Source: Acidobacteriota bacterium (GTDB lineage: Bacteria > Acidobacteriota > Terriglobia > Acidiferrales > UBA7541). Taken from it: 64,000 bases of DNA. Shown piece after piece: positions 15,570 through 24,500 of this stretch. A model generated the notes under the pieces. It was not told where the DNA came from and did not search any database. It saw nothing but the letters and a program-made list of their open reading frames with translations. Where the stretch lies: NCBI GenBank assembly GCA_013289955.1, contig JABCYZ010000031.1, positions 1-64,000 on the forward strand. Reading direction: 5' to 3'. Position 1 is the stretch's first letter. The number at the start of each line of letters is the position of its first letter. Both the position numbers and the translations under genes were made by a program.

Positions 15570-16772
15570 ATGGAACCGAACCCGGCACTGTTTCGCGATC
15601 TGACTTACATATTTTTGGCTGCCGTCATCGGGGGATTGGTGGCATGGCGGCTCGGTCTGCCGCTGATCCTGGGATTCGTCCTGGGCGGTATCGCTATCAG
15701 CCCGTTCACGCCGGGCCCGCATGTCTCGGACTTGCATACCTTCGAGGTCTTTGCCGAAGTCGGCGTCGTTCTGCTGATGTTTTCGATCGGCGTCGAATTC
15801 TCAATCCCCGATTTGATCCGCGTGAAATGGGTTGCGCTGGCCGGAGCGCCCATCGGGATTCTGGTCATGCTGGGAGTGGCGATCGGCGTGGGAAAGCTGG
15901 CGGGATGGAGCCTTACGGAGGGACTCGTCATCGGCGCGGCGATCTCTGTTGCGAGCACCATGGTGCTGGCGCGGCTGCTGAAGGATACCGGAAGCATGTC
16001 GGAAACGCACGGCCGCGTGATGATCGGTATCACTCTCGTCGAGGATCTCGCCGTCATCTGCATGACACTGGTCCTGCCTTTGTTCGGCGGCTCGGGGAAA
16101 GATCTCTTCGTGAGTGCGGCTTGGACTCTGGGCAAGGCTTTGCTCCTGCTGGTTCCGCTGGGATTCCTTGCGATCAAGGTGATTCCGCCCGTTTTCCGGC
16201 GAGTGAAAGCAACCTGCAACCAGGAACTTTTCCTGCTGATCGCCATCGCGGTTTGTCTCGGAACGGCGGCGCTCGCCGAAGCGGTCGGATTTTCGCTCGC
16301 GCTCGGCGCTTTCCTCGCGGGGCTATCCATCAGCGGTCTGGAGGACCTTCATGAAGCGCATACCCAGCTTGTGCCTCTGCGCGATTCGTTCGTGGCGCTT
16401 TTCTTCGTTACACTCGGAACCCTGATAGATCCACACGTGCTCGCCAAGAGCCTGCCGCTCCTCGGCTTGATGCTTCTCCTGATTGTGGTCGGCAAGTTTC
16501 TCGTTTGGACGGCGGTGGTGTGGATCTTCCGCTATTCCTTCCGGACGGCGATCGCGGTGGCCGCGGGGCTGACGCAAATCGGCGAGCTCTCTTTCGTGGT
16601 TGTACAAACCGGGCGATCGTCGGGAATGGTGGGGGAAAACGTGTTCAGCACGTTGATCGCCGCATCCTTGATTTCGATTTTGCTCAACGTTTTTATCGTG
16701 CGCGGCACGTTCGCATGGCTGAACCGAAAGGTTCCTCTAAGCGCACGAGGGCGCAAGGAACGTAAAGCTTGA
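15570..16772 (+). CDS. CPA2-family cation/proton antiporter (KefB/Na+-H+ exchanger type)
   Basis: A 400-residue inner-membrane protein with about 12 hydrophobic helices. CPA2 features include 'EVGVVLLMFSIGVEF', 'GAAISVASTMVLARLL', 'GITLVEDLAVICMTLVLP' (the conserved E-D pair on the transport helix) and 'LGAFLAGLSISG'. It exchanges K+ or Na+ for protons. The C-terminal TrkA-N (RCK) regulatory domain found in full KefB/KefC is absent; the protein stops after the membrane domain with a short basic tail. It is alone on its strand, divergent from the cytochrome cluster. The ion is not predictable from sequence. Confidence 0.88.
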   Translation: MEPNPALFRDLTYIFLAAVIGGLVAWRLGLPLILGFVLGGIAISPFTPGPHVSDLHTFEVFAEVGVVLLMFSIGVEFSIPDLIRVKWVALAGAPIGILVMLGVAIGVGKLAGWSLTEGLVIGAAISVASTMVLARLLKDTGSMSETHGRVMIGITLVEDLAVICMTLVLPLFGGSGKDLFVSAAWTLGKALLLLVPLGFLAIKVIPPVFRRVKATCNQELFLLIAIAVCLGTAALAEAVGFSLALGAFLAGLSISGLEDLHEAHTQLVPLRDSFVALFFVTLGTLIDPHVLAKSLPLLGLMLLLIVVGKFLVWTAVVWIFRYSFRTAIAVAAGLTQIGELSFVVVQTGRSSGMVGENVFSTLIAASLISILLNVFIVRGTFAWLNRKVPLSARGRKERKA

Positions 16773-16897
16773 CTCGGGGAATAACGGTGCGGCGGAGGAA
16801 CTCCAATTGCAGATGATCGGAACCAATGGGGGGTCCAAATTCTGGAAGCGGCACACAGACAGAACCAAGCGAAGGATTGAAATCGCAGTGGAATGGC

Positions 16898-16962
16898 TGG
16901 TGGACGTGACAGGGACCCGAACTCTCGCCTCATGCTTCGAAATTCAGCAAGCTGACCTGGAC
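16898..16962 (-). pseudogene. Decayed tRNA-Ala copy (possible attachment-site scar)
   Basis: The 18 bases at 16898-16915 are identical to 18970-18987, the CCA/acceptor/T-arm end of the intact tRNA-Ala(UGC). The word CCTCATGCTT at 16928-16937 matches 19000-19009 with the same spacing, and a weaker match to the D-arm and 5' acceptor follows after an apparent 10-base deletion. T-stem and anticodon arm no longer pair, so it cannot be a working tRNA. Orientation matches the intact gene. Confidence 0.6.
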
Positions 16963-17020
16963 ACGGGAAAAGACAGGGTGATCCGAGCACGCCGGTCTCT
17001 GAAGACGTTTGAAGTATCGC

Positions 17021-18421
17021 TTACTTCCCGTCTAGCTTGCTCACGGCCAGCTTCCTGGCTGTCTCAAGCGCATCCGCGGCCTTTACCCTTACGTCCGGCC
17101 CCACACCGACGCCTTCCCAGTCGGCTTTCCCAAAAGGATTGATCGCCTTCTCTTCGGGAATGCCCATGCCGAAGTGATCGTCGATGCGATGAAAGGCCCC
17201 TGCATGAGCGCCACCCCGTGTCGTCTCCCCGATCAATGTCGCGCGTTTCAGGTTTTTCAGGTCATAGCTGAATTGCTCTGCGCCGGACCAAGTCGTCGAT
17301 GAGGTCAGCACATAGACGGGCTTGTCGGCGAGCCTGTTTCCGGGAACCGGCGACCGCGTCCAGGAATTCTCCGTCGGCGCTCCCCTCGGGCTGTACATAT
17401 ATTCCGGATGGTCGAACAAGTAGCTGGCTATCAGCGCGACCATATTCTCAAGACCACCCGTGCTATCCCGCAAATCAAAGATGATAGCGTCGGCGTCATT
17501 CACAGAGGCCATCGCACTCTTTGCCATTGCGCCGCACACGGAAGCATCCGGGAAAAAGTCGATCTTCAGATAGCCCACGTTGTGCGAAAGAATTTCGGCC
17601 CTTCTGATCATGCAGTTCTGCTGCAGCATCCTCTGACGATAACGTTCCAGGCTGTCGGGTGTTTCTGCGGGAGGCCCCATCGGCAAGGGAGCCTGGCTGT
17701 ATTCCAATTCGAGGTGCATGTCGTGGCTGGCATCCCTCATCTGTCTGGTCACAACACCGGCAAATACCTCACCTTGCGTTGCCGCGTTGTCATCGCCGTG
17801 CTTCTCATGCACAAGCAGCGCGTCCGCGGTCTTCAGTGCAACATCCTTGTCGAAGTAAAACCGCTTCAAGTTTGCGATGGCTCCATCAATCACGCGTTGC
17901 CGTTCCGCGGCGTCCATCGGCGCAGCGCCGCCGGCCCCTTGGAACGCTGCGGCAACTGAATCTGGCTGCCAATTCTCCGCGTTTTCTGAGGTCGCGCTTA
18001 GGGATGGACGGGATCGTAAGCTGCTGGAAGCGAAATCGGCGTGGGCAGAGGCACCCACTGCCTTCTGGCCTCCGGCATGGATAAGCAAGCCAAAAACGAT
18101 CGTCAGCACCGCCAGCGACAGAATTCCGCCGAAAACGAACGCTGGCAGACGTTGCGAACCATCTTCCAGCACAAAAAAGGCAGGCCCGCCGCCCACACGC
18201 TGGACTGCCGACCCGATGAGCGCCGGCCGAACGCTACGGTACACGCGTGGGATAGAAATCACTAAATCGGTTAGCAGGTCCAGCCACAATCGCAGAGTTC
18301 GAAAAAAGCCGGTCTCGTCGCGAGCCCGGTCGCGCAGCAGTTCCAGCGCCTCATCGCCGTATTTCTCGCGAAAATGGGGCGGATAGAGCCGCAGCAGCCA
18401 AGCGTATATCTTCTCAGACAT
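17021..18421 (-). CDS. Membrane-anchored S41 peptidase with permease-prefix N-terminus
   Basis: A 466-residue fusion. Residues 1-65 match the 'permease prefix' domain otherwise found ahead of acidobacterial MacB/FtsX-like permeases ('YAWLLRLYPPHFREKYGDEALELL'). A membrane helix follows at about 93-113 ('FVFGGILSLAVLTIVFGLLI'), then a linker and a C-terminal S41 (tail-specific protease/IRBP-like) domain from about 180. It contains 'NVGYLKIDFFP', 'ADAIIFDLRDSTGG' and the nucleophile region 'TSSTTWSGAEQF' (Ser near 380). The start overlaps the end of the PadR gene by eight bases, so the two are translationally coupled and the PadR protein probably controls it. Expected location is the inner membrane with the peptidase outside the cytoplasm. 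Substrate unknown. Confidence 0.8.
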   Translation of the reverse strand: MSEKIYAWLLRLYPPHFREKYGDEALELLRDRARDETGFFRTLRLWLDLLTDLVISIPRVYRSVRPALIGSAVQRVGGGPAFFVLEDGSQRLPAFVFGGILSLAVLTIVFGLLIHAGGQKAVGASAHADFASSSLRSRPSLSATSENAENWQPDSVAAAFQGAGGAAPMDAAERQRVIDGAIANLKRFYFDKDVALKTADALLVHEKHGDDNAATQGEVFAGVVTRQMRDASHDMHLELEYSQAPLPMGPPAETPDSLERYRQRMLQQNCMIRRAEILSHNVGYLKIDFFPDASVCGAMAKSAMASVNDADAIIFDLRDSTGGLENMVALIASYLFDHPEYMYSPRGAPTENSWTRSPVPGNRLADKPVYVLTSSTTWSGAEQFSYDLKNLKRATLIGETTRGGAHAGAFHRIDDHFGMGIPEEKAINPFGKADWEGVGVGPDVRVKAADALETARKLAVSKLDGK

Positions 18422-18764
18422 ACTCCCCCCTTAAGATCTTCTTGGCCCGGGCGACACGCAGCAAATCGGCAAGCCGGTCGGCCTCGGAGCGTGCGAGTTT
18501 TCGCCCAGCGGCGGTTAGACGGTAGTATCGGCGCCGCTCCTGTCCGCGTTTTGCGGTCTCACGCTGGTCCAGCTCTCCAATCAGCCCCGCTTCGAGCAGC
18601 GTCTGGATGGAGCTGTACAGGGTTCCCGGGCCGAGTCGCATGCGACCTTCGGTCTGCTCCGCAACTTCCCGCATGATTCCGTAACCGTGGAGGTCTTCAC
18701 CTGCGAGCGAGAGGAGGATTTGGAACGCAGCGGAAGGGAGCGGCTGCAATTTTCGTTTAGGCAT
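18414..18764 (-). CDS. PadR-family regulator (short form)
   Basis: A 116-residue PadR winged-helix repressor with the family signatures 'AFQILLSLAGEDLHGYGIMREV', 'LGPGTLYSSIQTLLEAGLI' and 'RRRYYRLTAAGRKLA'. I chose the ATG at 18764 because the encoded domain starts there ('MPKRKLQPLPSAAFQ') and an inverted repeat begins two bases upstream; longer frames read through that site. No ribosome-binding site is visible, so a leaderless or near-leaderless message is likely. It forms an overlapping pair with the S41 peptidase gene, as many acidobacterial PadR proteins do with the membrane protein they regulate. Confidence 0.87.
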   Translation of the reverse strand: MPKRKLQPLPSAAFQILLSLAGEDLHGYGIMREVAEQTEGRMRLGPGTLYSSIQTLLEAGLIGELDQRETAKRGQERRRYYRLTAAGRKLARSEADRLADLLRVARAKKILRGEYV

Positions 18765-18765
18765 A

Positions 18766-18801
18766 TATAGTCGATAATCGGTATATCGATGAGCGACTAT
18801 A
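18766..18801. promoter_or_regulatory. Nested inverted repeats, probable PadR operator
   Basis: TATAGTCG (18766-18773) pairs with CGACTATA (18794-18801), and inside it TCGATA (18771-18776) pairs with TATCGA (18784-18789). The site touches the padR start codon, so a bound repressor would cover the promoter. The inner TATCGA core resembles the palindrome in front of the other PadR gene (2983-2994). Confidence 0.55.
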
Positions 18802-18969
18802 CCCTGGGGTCTCGCGATTTGCAACCCTCGCCACCCGTGCCCCTTTTTCGGCCGAGAAGGCCTGGCTTCTGCAGGGAACGATCCGCATTCTCGAGGTAGG
18901 GCCGCGCGGTTCGACAATCCGAGTGCACGGATTTAGAGAGTCCGTGGGTAAACTGGAGTTGTTGAAAAT

Positions 18970-19045
18970 ATGGTGGACGTGACAGGGATCGAACCTGCGA
19001 CCTCATGCTTGCAAAGCACGCGCTCTCCCAGCTGAGCTACACGCC
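18970..19045 (-). tRNA. tRNA-Ala (anticodon UGC)
   Basis: A complete 76-base cloverleaf on the minus strand with the 3' CCA encoded (complement of 18970-18972). The acceptor stem GGGCGTG/CACGTCC pairs over seven positions with one G-U. The anticodon loop is TTTGCAA, giving anticodon TGC, and the T-loop reads TTCGATC. No neighbouring rRNA genes are present, so it is a solitary tRNA. Confidence 0.96.
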
Positions 19046-19182
19046 CATCTTCGCGACTGTATCTGATAGTTTAAGACAATTTTGGCGGCAGTGCATCCCC
19101 CGATCGCTTTTCGCTGTTCCTGAAATTGCCCCGGAAACCTATCTTTCTCTTAGGGTCGTTGCTCGAGGGGCTTGCAAGTAGG

Positions 19183-19200
19183 CGTTAGTCACTATAATGT
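19183..19200. promoter_or_regulatory. Operator-like box overlapping the tetR -10 region
   Basis: The 18-base word starting CGTTAGTCA contains the odd palindrome TAGTCACTA and a perfect TATAAT (19193-19198), the likely -10 box for tetR. It matches 16 of 18 positions at 21249-21266 in front of the TonB-dependent receptor gene. An overlapping repressor site for the TetR protein is inferred. Confidence 0.5.
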
Positions 19201-19266
19201 TAGGGCGACTATCTAAAATACAGGCCGCAATGAGAGAGCGGCGCACCATCCAGGAGGAAACATTTC

Positions 19267-19977
19267 ATGCGCCGGCAAAAGAGTGCCTCGAGACATTCTC
19301 ATTCGCCAATGACTGCGAATGCCGATCAGGGCGAGACTACGAAGAGAAGGCGCGGCCACTCGAGTTCCGGGAAGGAGCCCATGGTCGGCCTTCGCGAACG
19401 CAAGAAGGCGCGGCTTCGCCAGCAGATCGTCGAAACGGCTTTGCATCTGTTTCGCCAGCGGGGCTATGAGAACACGCGCATCGACGATATTGTGCACACC
19501 CTCGAGATCAGCCAGCCCACGTTTTTCCGCTATTTCCCTAGCAAAGATGCGGTATTGCGCGAAGTGGGACGCCGTGCCTTTGCCCGTCAGGCCGAAAGCC
19601 TCAAGTCCGAGTTGTCCGTCAAAGCGACGACGGAGCAACGTTTACGGCGATTTTATGAAACCCTGGGGAACACGACCGAAGTAGGTCGTCCGCTCTGGCA
19701 GGCCGTGATTCTCGCGGGCGCAATGGATCCGGTGCGCTCGCCGGAGTTGCGCGGCGCCGAGGCGGCAACGGTGAGTCTGCTGCGTGAAATCATCGCCGAG
19801 GGGCAAAAGAACGGCGAGATCACCCGCGACTTCCCCGTCGTGCACCTGGCTGAATTCATGGAGGGGCTTTTCAATACCGTCGTCCGGCAGTGGGCCGTCG
19901 ATCTTACCGGGCCTCATAAACTTACCGAGCGGGTGCGGAACGCAGTTGAGTTTTTTCTGCGAGGCGCCAAACCGTAG
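19267..19977 (+). CDS. TetR/AcrR-family transcriptional regulator
   Basis: A 236-residue repressor. A basic, Ser/Arg-rich N-terminal extension (1-42) precedes the TetR helix-turn-helix (about 44-95). Typical elements are 'ALHLFRQRGYENTRIDDI' and 'TFFRYFPSKDAVLREV'. The C-terminal ligand domain (100-236) is all-helical and fits AcrR-like regulators that sense hydrophobic compounds. The start at 19267 follows AGGAGG. An identical-looking box in its own promoter and before the receptor gene 2 kb away suggests it regulates both. It is followed 104 bases later by an alcohol dehydrogenase on the same strand. Confidence 0.87.
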   Translation: MRRQKSASRHSHSPMTANADQGETTKRRRGHSSSGKEPMVGLRERKKARLRQQIVETALHLFRQRGYENTRIDDIVHTLEISQPTFFRYFPSKDAVLREVGRRAFARQAESLKSELSVKATTEQRLRRFYETLGNTTEVGRPLWQAVILAGAMDPVRSPELRGAEAATVSLLREIIAEGQKNGEITRDFPVVHLAEFMEGLFNTVVRQWAVDLTGPHKLTERVRNAVEFFLRGAKP

Positions 19978-20081
19978 GCCAGAGTGGAGAATTCCTGCTT
20001 ATGGCGTCAAAGGCAAAGGAGTGCTATTGGCTTGTTCGAAAACCGTGAGTCACGCTTCCCCAAATCGCTGAACGGGGCGCA

Positions 20082-21101
20082 ATGAAAGCCGCCATCCTTC
20101 GCGAATTCAAAACGCCGCTGAGCATCGAGGACGTTCAGCAACCCTATCCCGACGCGCATGAAGTGCTCATCGAGGTGGAAGCGTGCGGCGTCTGCCATTC
20201 GGACTTGCACGTGGCCGATGGCGACTGGCCGCAACTGGTGCCTATCACCAAGAGGCCTCTAATCCTGGGTCACGAAATCGCCGGCCGCGTCGCGGAAAAA
20301 GGCGCGTCCGTCCATCAATGGGAGGTCGGCGACCGCGTCGGCGTTCCGTGGATCTACTGGACGTGCGGCGAATGCGATTTCTGCCGCGAAGGCAACGAGA
20401 ACCTTTGCGCCAAACAAAAAATCACCGGCGTAACTGTGGACGGCGGATACGCCGAGTTCGTGAAAGTTCCCGCGAGCCATGCCACGAAGATTCCCGATGG
20501 ACTTTCCGCCGCCGATGCGGCGCCCCTTTTCTGTGCGGGAGTGACCGTCTATCGCGCGTTGAAACACGCCAGGATCCAGCCAGGGCAGCGTTTGGCGGTC
20601 TTCGGCGTCGGCGGACTCGGCCACCTGGCCGTGCAGGTCGGGCTCGATCTCGGAGCGATTGTCACCGCCGTCGATGTGTCGGACGAAAAACTCACGCAAG
20701 CCAAAAAGCTGGGCGCATCCGCCACGTTGAACTCGGCCGCCGTGAATGTTGTCAAGGAGCTGCGGCGAGCGGGTGGAGCGCATGTTGCGATGGTGACCTC
20801 TGCCGCAAAAGCGGCGTATGACACGGCGTTTCCCTGCGTTCGCGGGAGCGGGACGCTCCTCGTCGTCGGCTTGCCTAGAGAGCCGCTCTGCTTTCCGCCC
20901 ATCATGATGGCGGCGACAGAGGTGCGCATCCAGGCTTCGTCGGTCGGAACGCGTGAGGACTTAGGGCAGGTGCTGGCCATGGCCGCCGCAGGAAAACTAC
21001 GCTGTCAGACGGCGACTCGCCCGCTGGCCGAAGTCAACGAAGTCCTCGAGCAACTGCGGCGCGGAGAAGTTTCGGGCCGCATCGTGCTGCTCCCCCGCTG
21101 A
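20082..21101 (+). CDS. Zinc-dependent alcohol dehydrogenase (MDR family)
   Basis: A 339-residue medium-chain dehydrogenase that oxidises alcohols to aldehydes with NAD(P)+. The catalytic zinc ligands lie in 'CGVCHSDLH' and 'LGHEIAGRV'. The structural zinc cysteines are in 'CGECDFCREGNENLC'. The cofactor motif is 'VFGVGGLGHLAVQVG', with an acidic residue at the end of the following strand ('AVDVSD') that suggests NAD+. Length and motif order match AdhP-type enzymes. It is probably cotranscribed with tetR. The substrate is unknown; a long-chain or aromatic alcohol would fit the neighbouring esterase and acyl-CoA dehydrogenases. Confidence 0.9.
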   Translation: MKAAILREFKTPLSIEDVQQPYPDAHEVLIEVEACGVCHSDLHVADGDWPQLVPITKRPLILGHEIAGRVAEKGASVHQWEVGDRVGVPWIYWTCGECDFCREGNENLCAKQKITGVTVDGGYAEFVKVPASHATKIPDGLSAADAAPLFCAGVTVYRALKHARIQPGQRLAVFGVGGLGHLAVQVGLDLGAIVTAVDVSDEKLTQAKKLGASATLNSAAVNVVKELRRAGGAHVAMVTSAAKAAYDTAFPCVRGSGTLLVVGLPREPLCFPPIMMAATEVRIQASSVGTREDLGQVLAMAAAGKLRCQTATRPLAEVNEVLEQLRRGEVSGRIVLLPR

Positions 21102-21504
21102 ACGAAGCCCATTTGTTTTCTGGTGTTGGGGCTATGCAGCCTGGCCACCCGTGGTCCTATCGCACGGCTCGCACCTGGAATTTTTTCCTGTTGCCCGGGC
21201 CAAACCTTCCTCCTCCACGCTTCTACGCACCCCGCGGTTTCAACTTGACGTTAGTCAATATTATGTGATACGGACAATCATAATTTTGAATAGTACGTCG
21301 GGGCATGGAGTCTTCGAATTCCTGGGACTGGGTAAAAGTCTCTCGTAGTGGCTCCATGAACATTAGCAAAGCTGGCATAAATCGGTGCCTGGCCGGGTAG
21401 AGGCGTTAGAGCCCGGTTTAGTCAGAGACCTACGGTACGAACGGGGTTCAGGTGGACGATCTCAGGAAAAGCTCCGCGAGGTGTTCGCTGAACCAGGAGG
21501 ATTT
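21102..21504. other. Intergenic region upstream of the TonB-dependent receptor
   Basis: A 403-base gap. It holds the operator-like box at 21249-21266 and then a leader of about 235 bases with no recognisable riboswitch. I see no small gene with a ribosome-binding site, and no terminator for the dehydrogenase. Confidence 0.4.
21245..21266. promoter_or_regulatory. Operator-like box before the TonB-dependent receptor gene
   Basis: Bases 21249-21266 match the tetR promoter box (19183-19200) at 16 of 18 positions, including a TATTAT (21259-21264) aligned with the TATAAT there. Here the box also forms a perfect inverted repeat TTGAC-GTTA-GTCAA (21245-21258). Confidence 0.5.
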
Positions 21505-24500
21505 ATGAGGGCAACTTTTCTTGTTGGCGCATTGCTGTCCCTGGCATTCTTGTTTTCCCCAAACAACACGGCGCACGCCCAGGGTGTGGCTACATCGGGA
21601 GAGATCCGCGGCACGGTCTCCGACCCCACGGGGGCGACCGTTCCAAAGGCGACAGTGACGGTCGAAGATCCCGAGAAAGGTGTCCGGCGGACCACTGTGA
21701 CGGAGACCGATGGCGAGTACCGTTTGACGGGGCTCCCTCCGTCCGTCTACAGCGTGAGCGTAGAGACCGCCGGCTTTCAGAAGGAAATCCGTAAGGACGT
21801 GATCGTCAGCATCGGACAGACGCTCATTCTGGATTTTCATTTGCAGGTGGCCTCGGCCATGGCACAGGTAGAAGTAACGAGTGAATTGCCGGTGGTCGAA
21901 ACCGAGAGAGGGAGCCAGTCCGACACGCTCACACAAGACTTTATCGCCAACCTGCCCATCGACCGACGCGATTACCTTACATTTACTCTCCTGACTCCGG
22001 GTGTTTCGAATTCGACGAGGCTCGCGTCCGACCAGGATTTTCGAGTCAAGCAAACACCGCAGAGCGGCCTTTCGTTTTATGGCAGCAATGGCCGAGGCAA
22101 CAGCGTCACGGTGGACGGCGGGGAGGCCAATGATGACTCGGGGGGTGTGCGTCTTACGCTCAGCCAGGATGCCGTTCAGGAGTTCCAGGTCAACCGCAGC
22201 AATTATTCGGCTGACCTCGGCGGCGCGAGCGGCGCAACGATCAACATCGTATCCAAATCCGGCACGAACGAGGTGCACGGAAGTCTTTACGGGTATTTCC
22301 GCAATGATGCGATGGACGCCGCCGACCCGTTTGCCATCACTCAGGCATTGCAGCCCGGTCAGATTTTCGATCCAACTCAACCAGACAGCGTAGGCCATCC
22401 GACCAAGAATTCCTTGACCCGCGAGCAATTTGGCGGCACCGTCGGCTTTCCCATCAAGAAGGACAAGTCCTTCCTGTTCCTGGCTTTCGAGGGCTTGCAT
22501 CAGAACTCCCAGAGTGCCGTTCCGATCCTGACCAGTACGGACATATTCCGGCCGACCGCTGCACAACAGTCAATTATCAATGGGTTGGCAGCCGAACCGG
22601 TCACAACGCTCGTTACTTGCTTCGCAAACATGCCACAAATTCCCGCACCCTTCTGCGCGGGCGCACTCAACAGCGGCTTGACCGTCAGCCAATCCACGGG
22701 CCTTTCCGCAGGGCAAACGGCGCTGAACGGCTTTCTTGTAAACTCGCTGGAAACAAACGGCGGATTGTTCAATTACAACACCCGGGAGTACCTGATGTCC
22801 GGCCGGTTCGACCATCGATTCAGCGACTCGGACCAGATCGCTCTTACCTACAGATTTGGGCACGATCTCGAGGAGAACCCTGACGTGCAATCGCTCACGG
22901 GGTTTTCGGCCGGAAGTTCGATCCACGACTATGACAACAACGCCCTCGCTGCTTGGTACCATCAGTTCAGCCCCACGGCCCAGAACGAAACCTTCTTGCA
23001 GTTCGATTACGCCACCCTGAACGTGATTCCTAACGAGCCCGGGCAAGCGGGACTTCAAATCCCCGGATTTGTGAATAATCTCGGAACGAACATCTTCTTG
23101 CCCAGTCTCACCATCGTCCGCAGGTATGAGATAGGTGACAATTTCACTTTGATCCGCGGCCACCACACGATGAAATTCGGTGGGGCCGAACTGCTTCGCG
23201 GCAACCACACGGAATCGCACACTTTCTTCCCCGGCCGTTTCGTGTTTGGTTCCCTGCCTGGATCACTGATTAGCCCTGAACTCGCCAGTACCACTGTCAA
23301 TCCTCTGCAGTCGGCCTCGTTTGGCCTGCCGCAGGTCTTCCAACAAGGCTTTGGCGATCCAACCTACCCCTATTACACGAGGCCGTTCACGTCGTTGTAC
23401 TGGCAGGATTCCTGGAAAATCATGTCCAATTTCACCCTCAACTATGGCCTTCGTTATGAGCTCGATACCCAATATGCTCCTCTCAATACCTACAAGAAGG
23501 ACTTCGGACCGCGGGTGTCTTTCGCATGGGACCCTTTCAAGGATCACAAAACGGTGATTCGTGCGGGGTATGGAATCTATTACGCACAAATCTACGACCA
23601 GATTCCCGCGGTTGACTATTCCCTTGGAGTTCGGAACGCGAACAACAGTTCGGTGGGAAACACAACGCCGGCCGGCCAAGTGAATAACCTGGACACCATC
23701 TGCGGGCTTTCCGGAGCTTTCGGCCTTTTCCCCGGTAATGGGACGAGTCCCTGCAACCGCGAGATCTCGATCTATATCATTCCGATTACGGGAGTGCCCG
23801 GCGGCAACCCAGCGCTGAATGCTCCGACCGTTTTCCAGACCCTCTTTGCTCAAGGAGCGATCACCTGCACAACACCACCAGCGGGAAGCTACGCCTGCAT
23901 CACTCCCAATGGCGGCGCAGGCGGGGCGGGGGGCCTCTCGCAGTTCGGACTCAACGTGACCAATAGCGGGCCACTTTCCCCGCTGCAGGTGGTTTTCGTC
24001 GATCAACCCAACTTCAGGCCTCCCTATTCTCAGCAAGCCGAGTTCGGAATTGATCGCGAAATTGCTCCCGGATTCTCTGTCTCGGCAAGTTACATCTACT
24101 CTCACACGATCGGCCTCCCCGTTGCTATCGACACCAATCTGCTGCCAGCTCCGATGAGCACGGTGAGTCTGGCGAACGGCAAGAGCGTTTCCTACCGCAA
24201 CTGGAATACCAGTGCGGCGACCGATCCGCTGGGAGGCACGGAAGGTCTGCCGTGCGAAGCCAATCCCTTCCTGTGTTTTGTAAATCCGTTTATCGTTCAA
24301 AACAATCAGTACAGTTCGGCTGGCTCCGCCGTCTACCAGGCTGGAATCCTGGAAATCAGGAAACGCTTCAGCGACCACTTCACGATGTTTGGCAATTACA
24401 CCTATAGCAAGGGATTCGACACGACTACCGATTTCAACAGCGACTATGGACCGCAAGATCCGACGAACCTCGGCGCCGATCGCGCGCTTTCGGAATTCGA

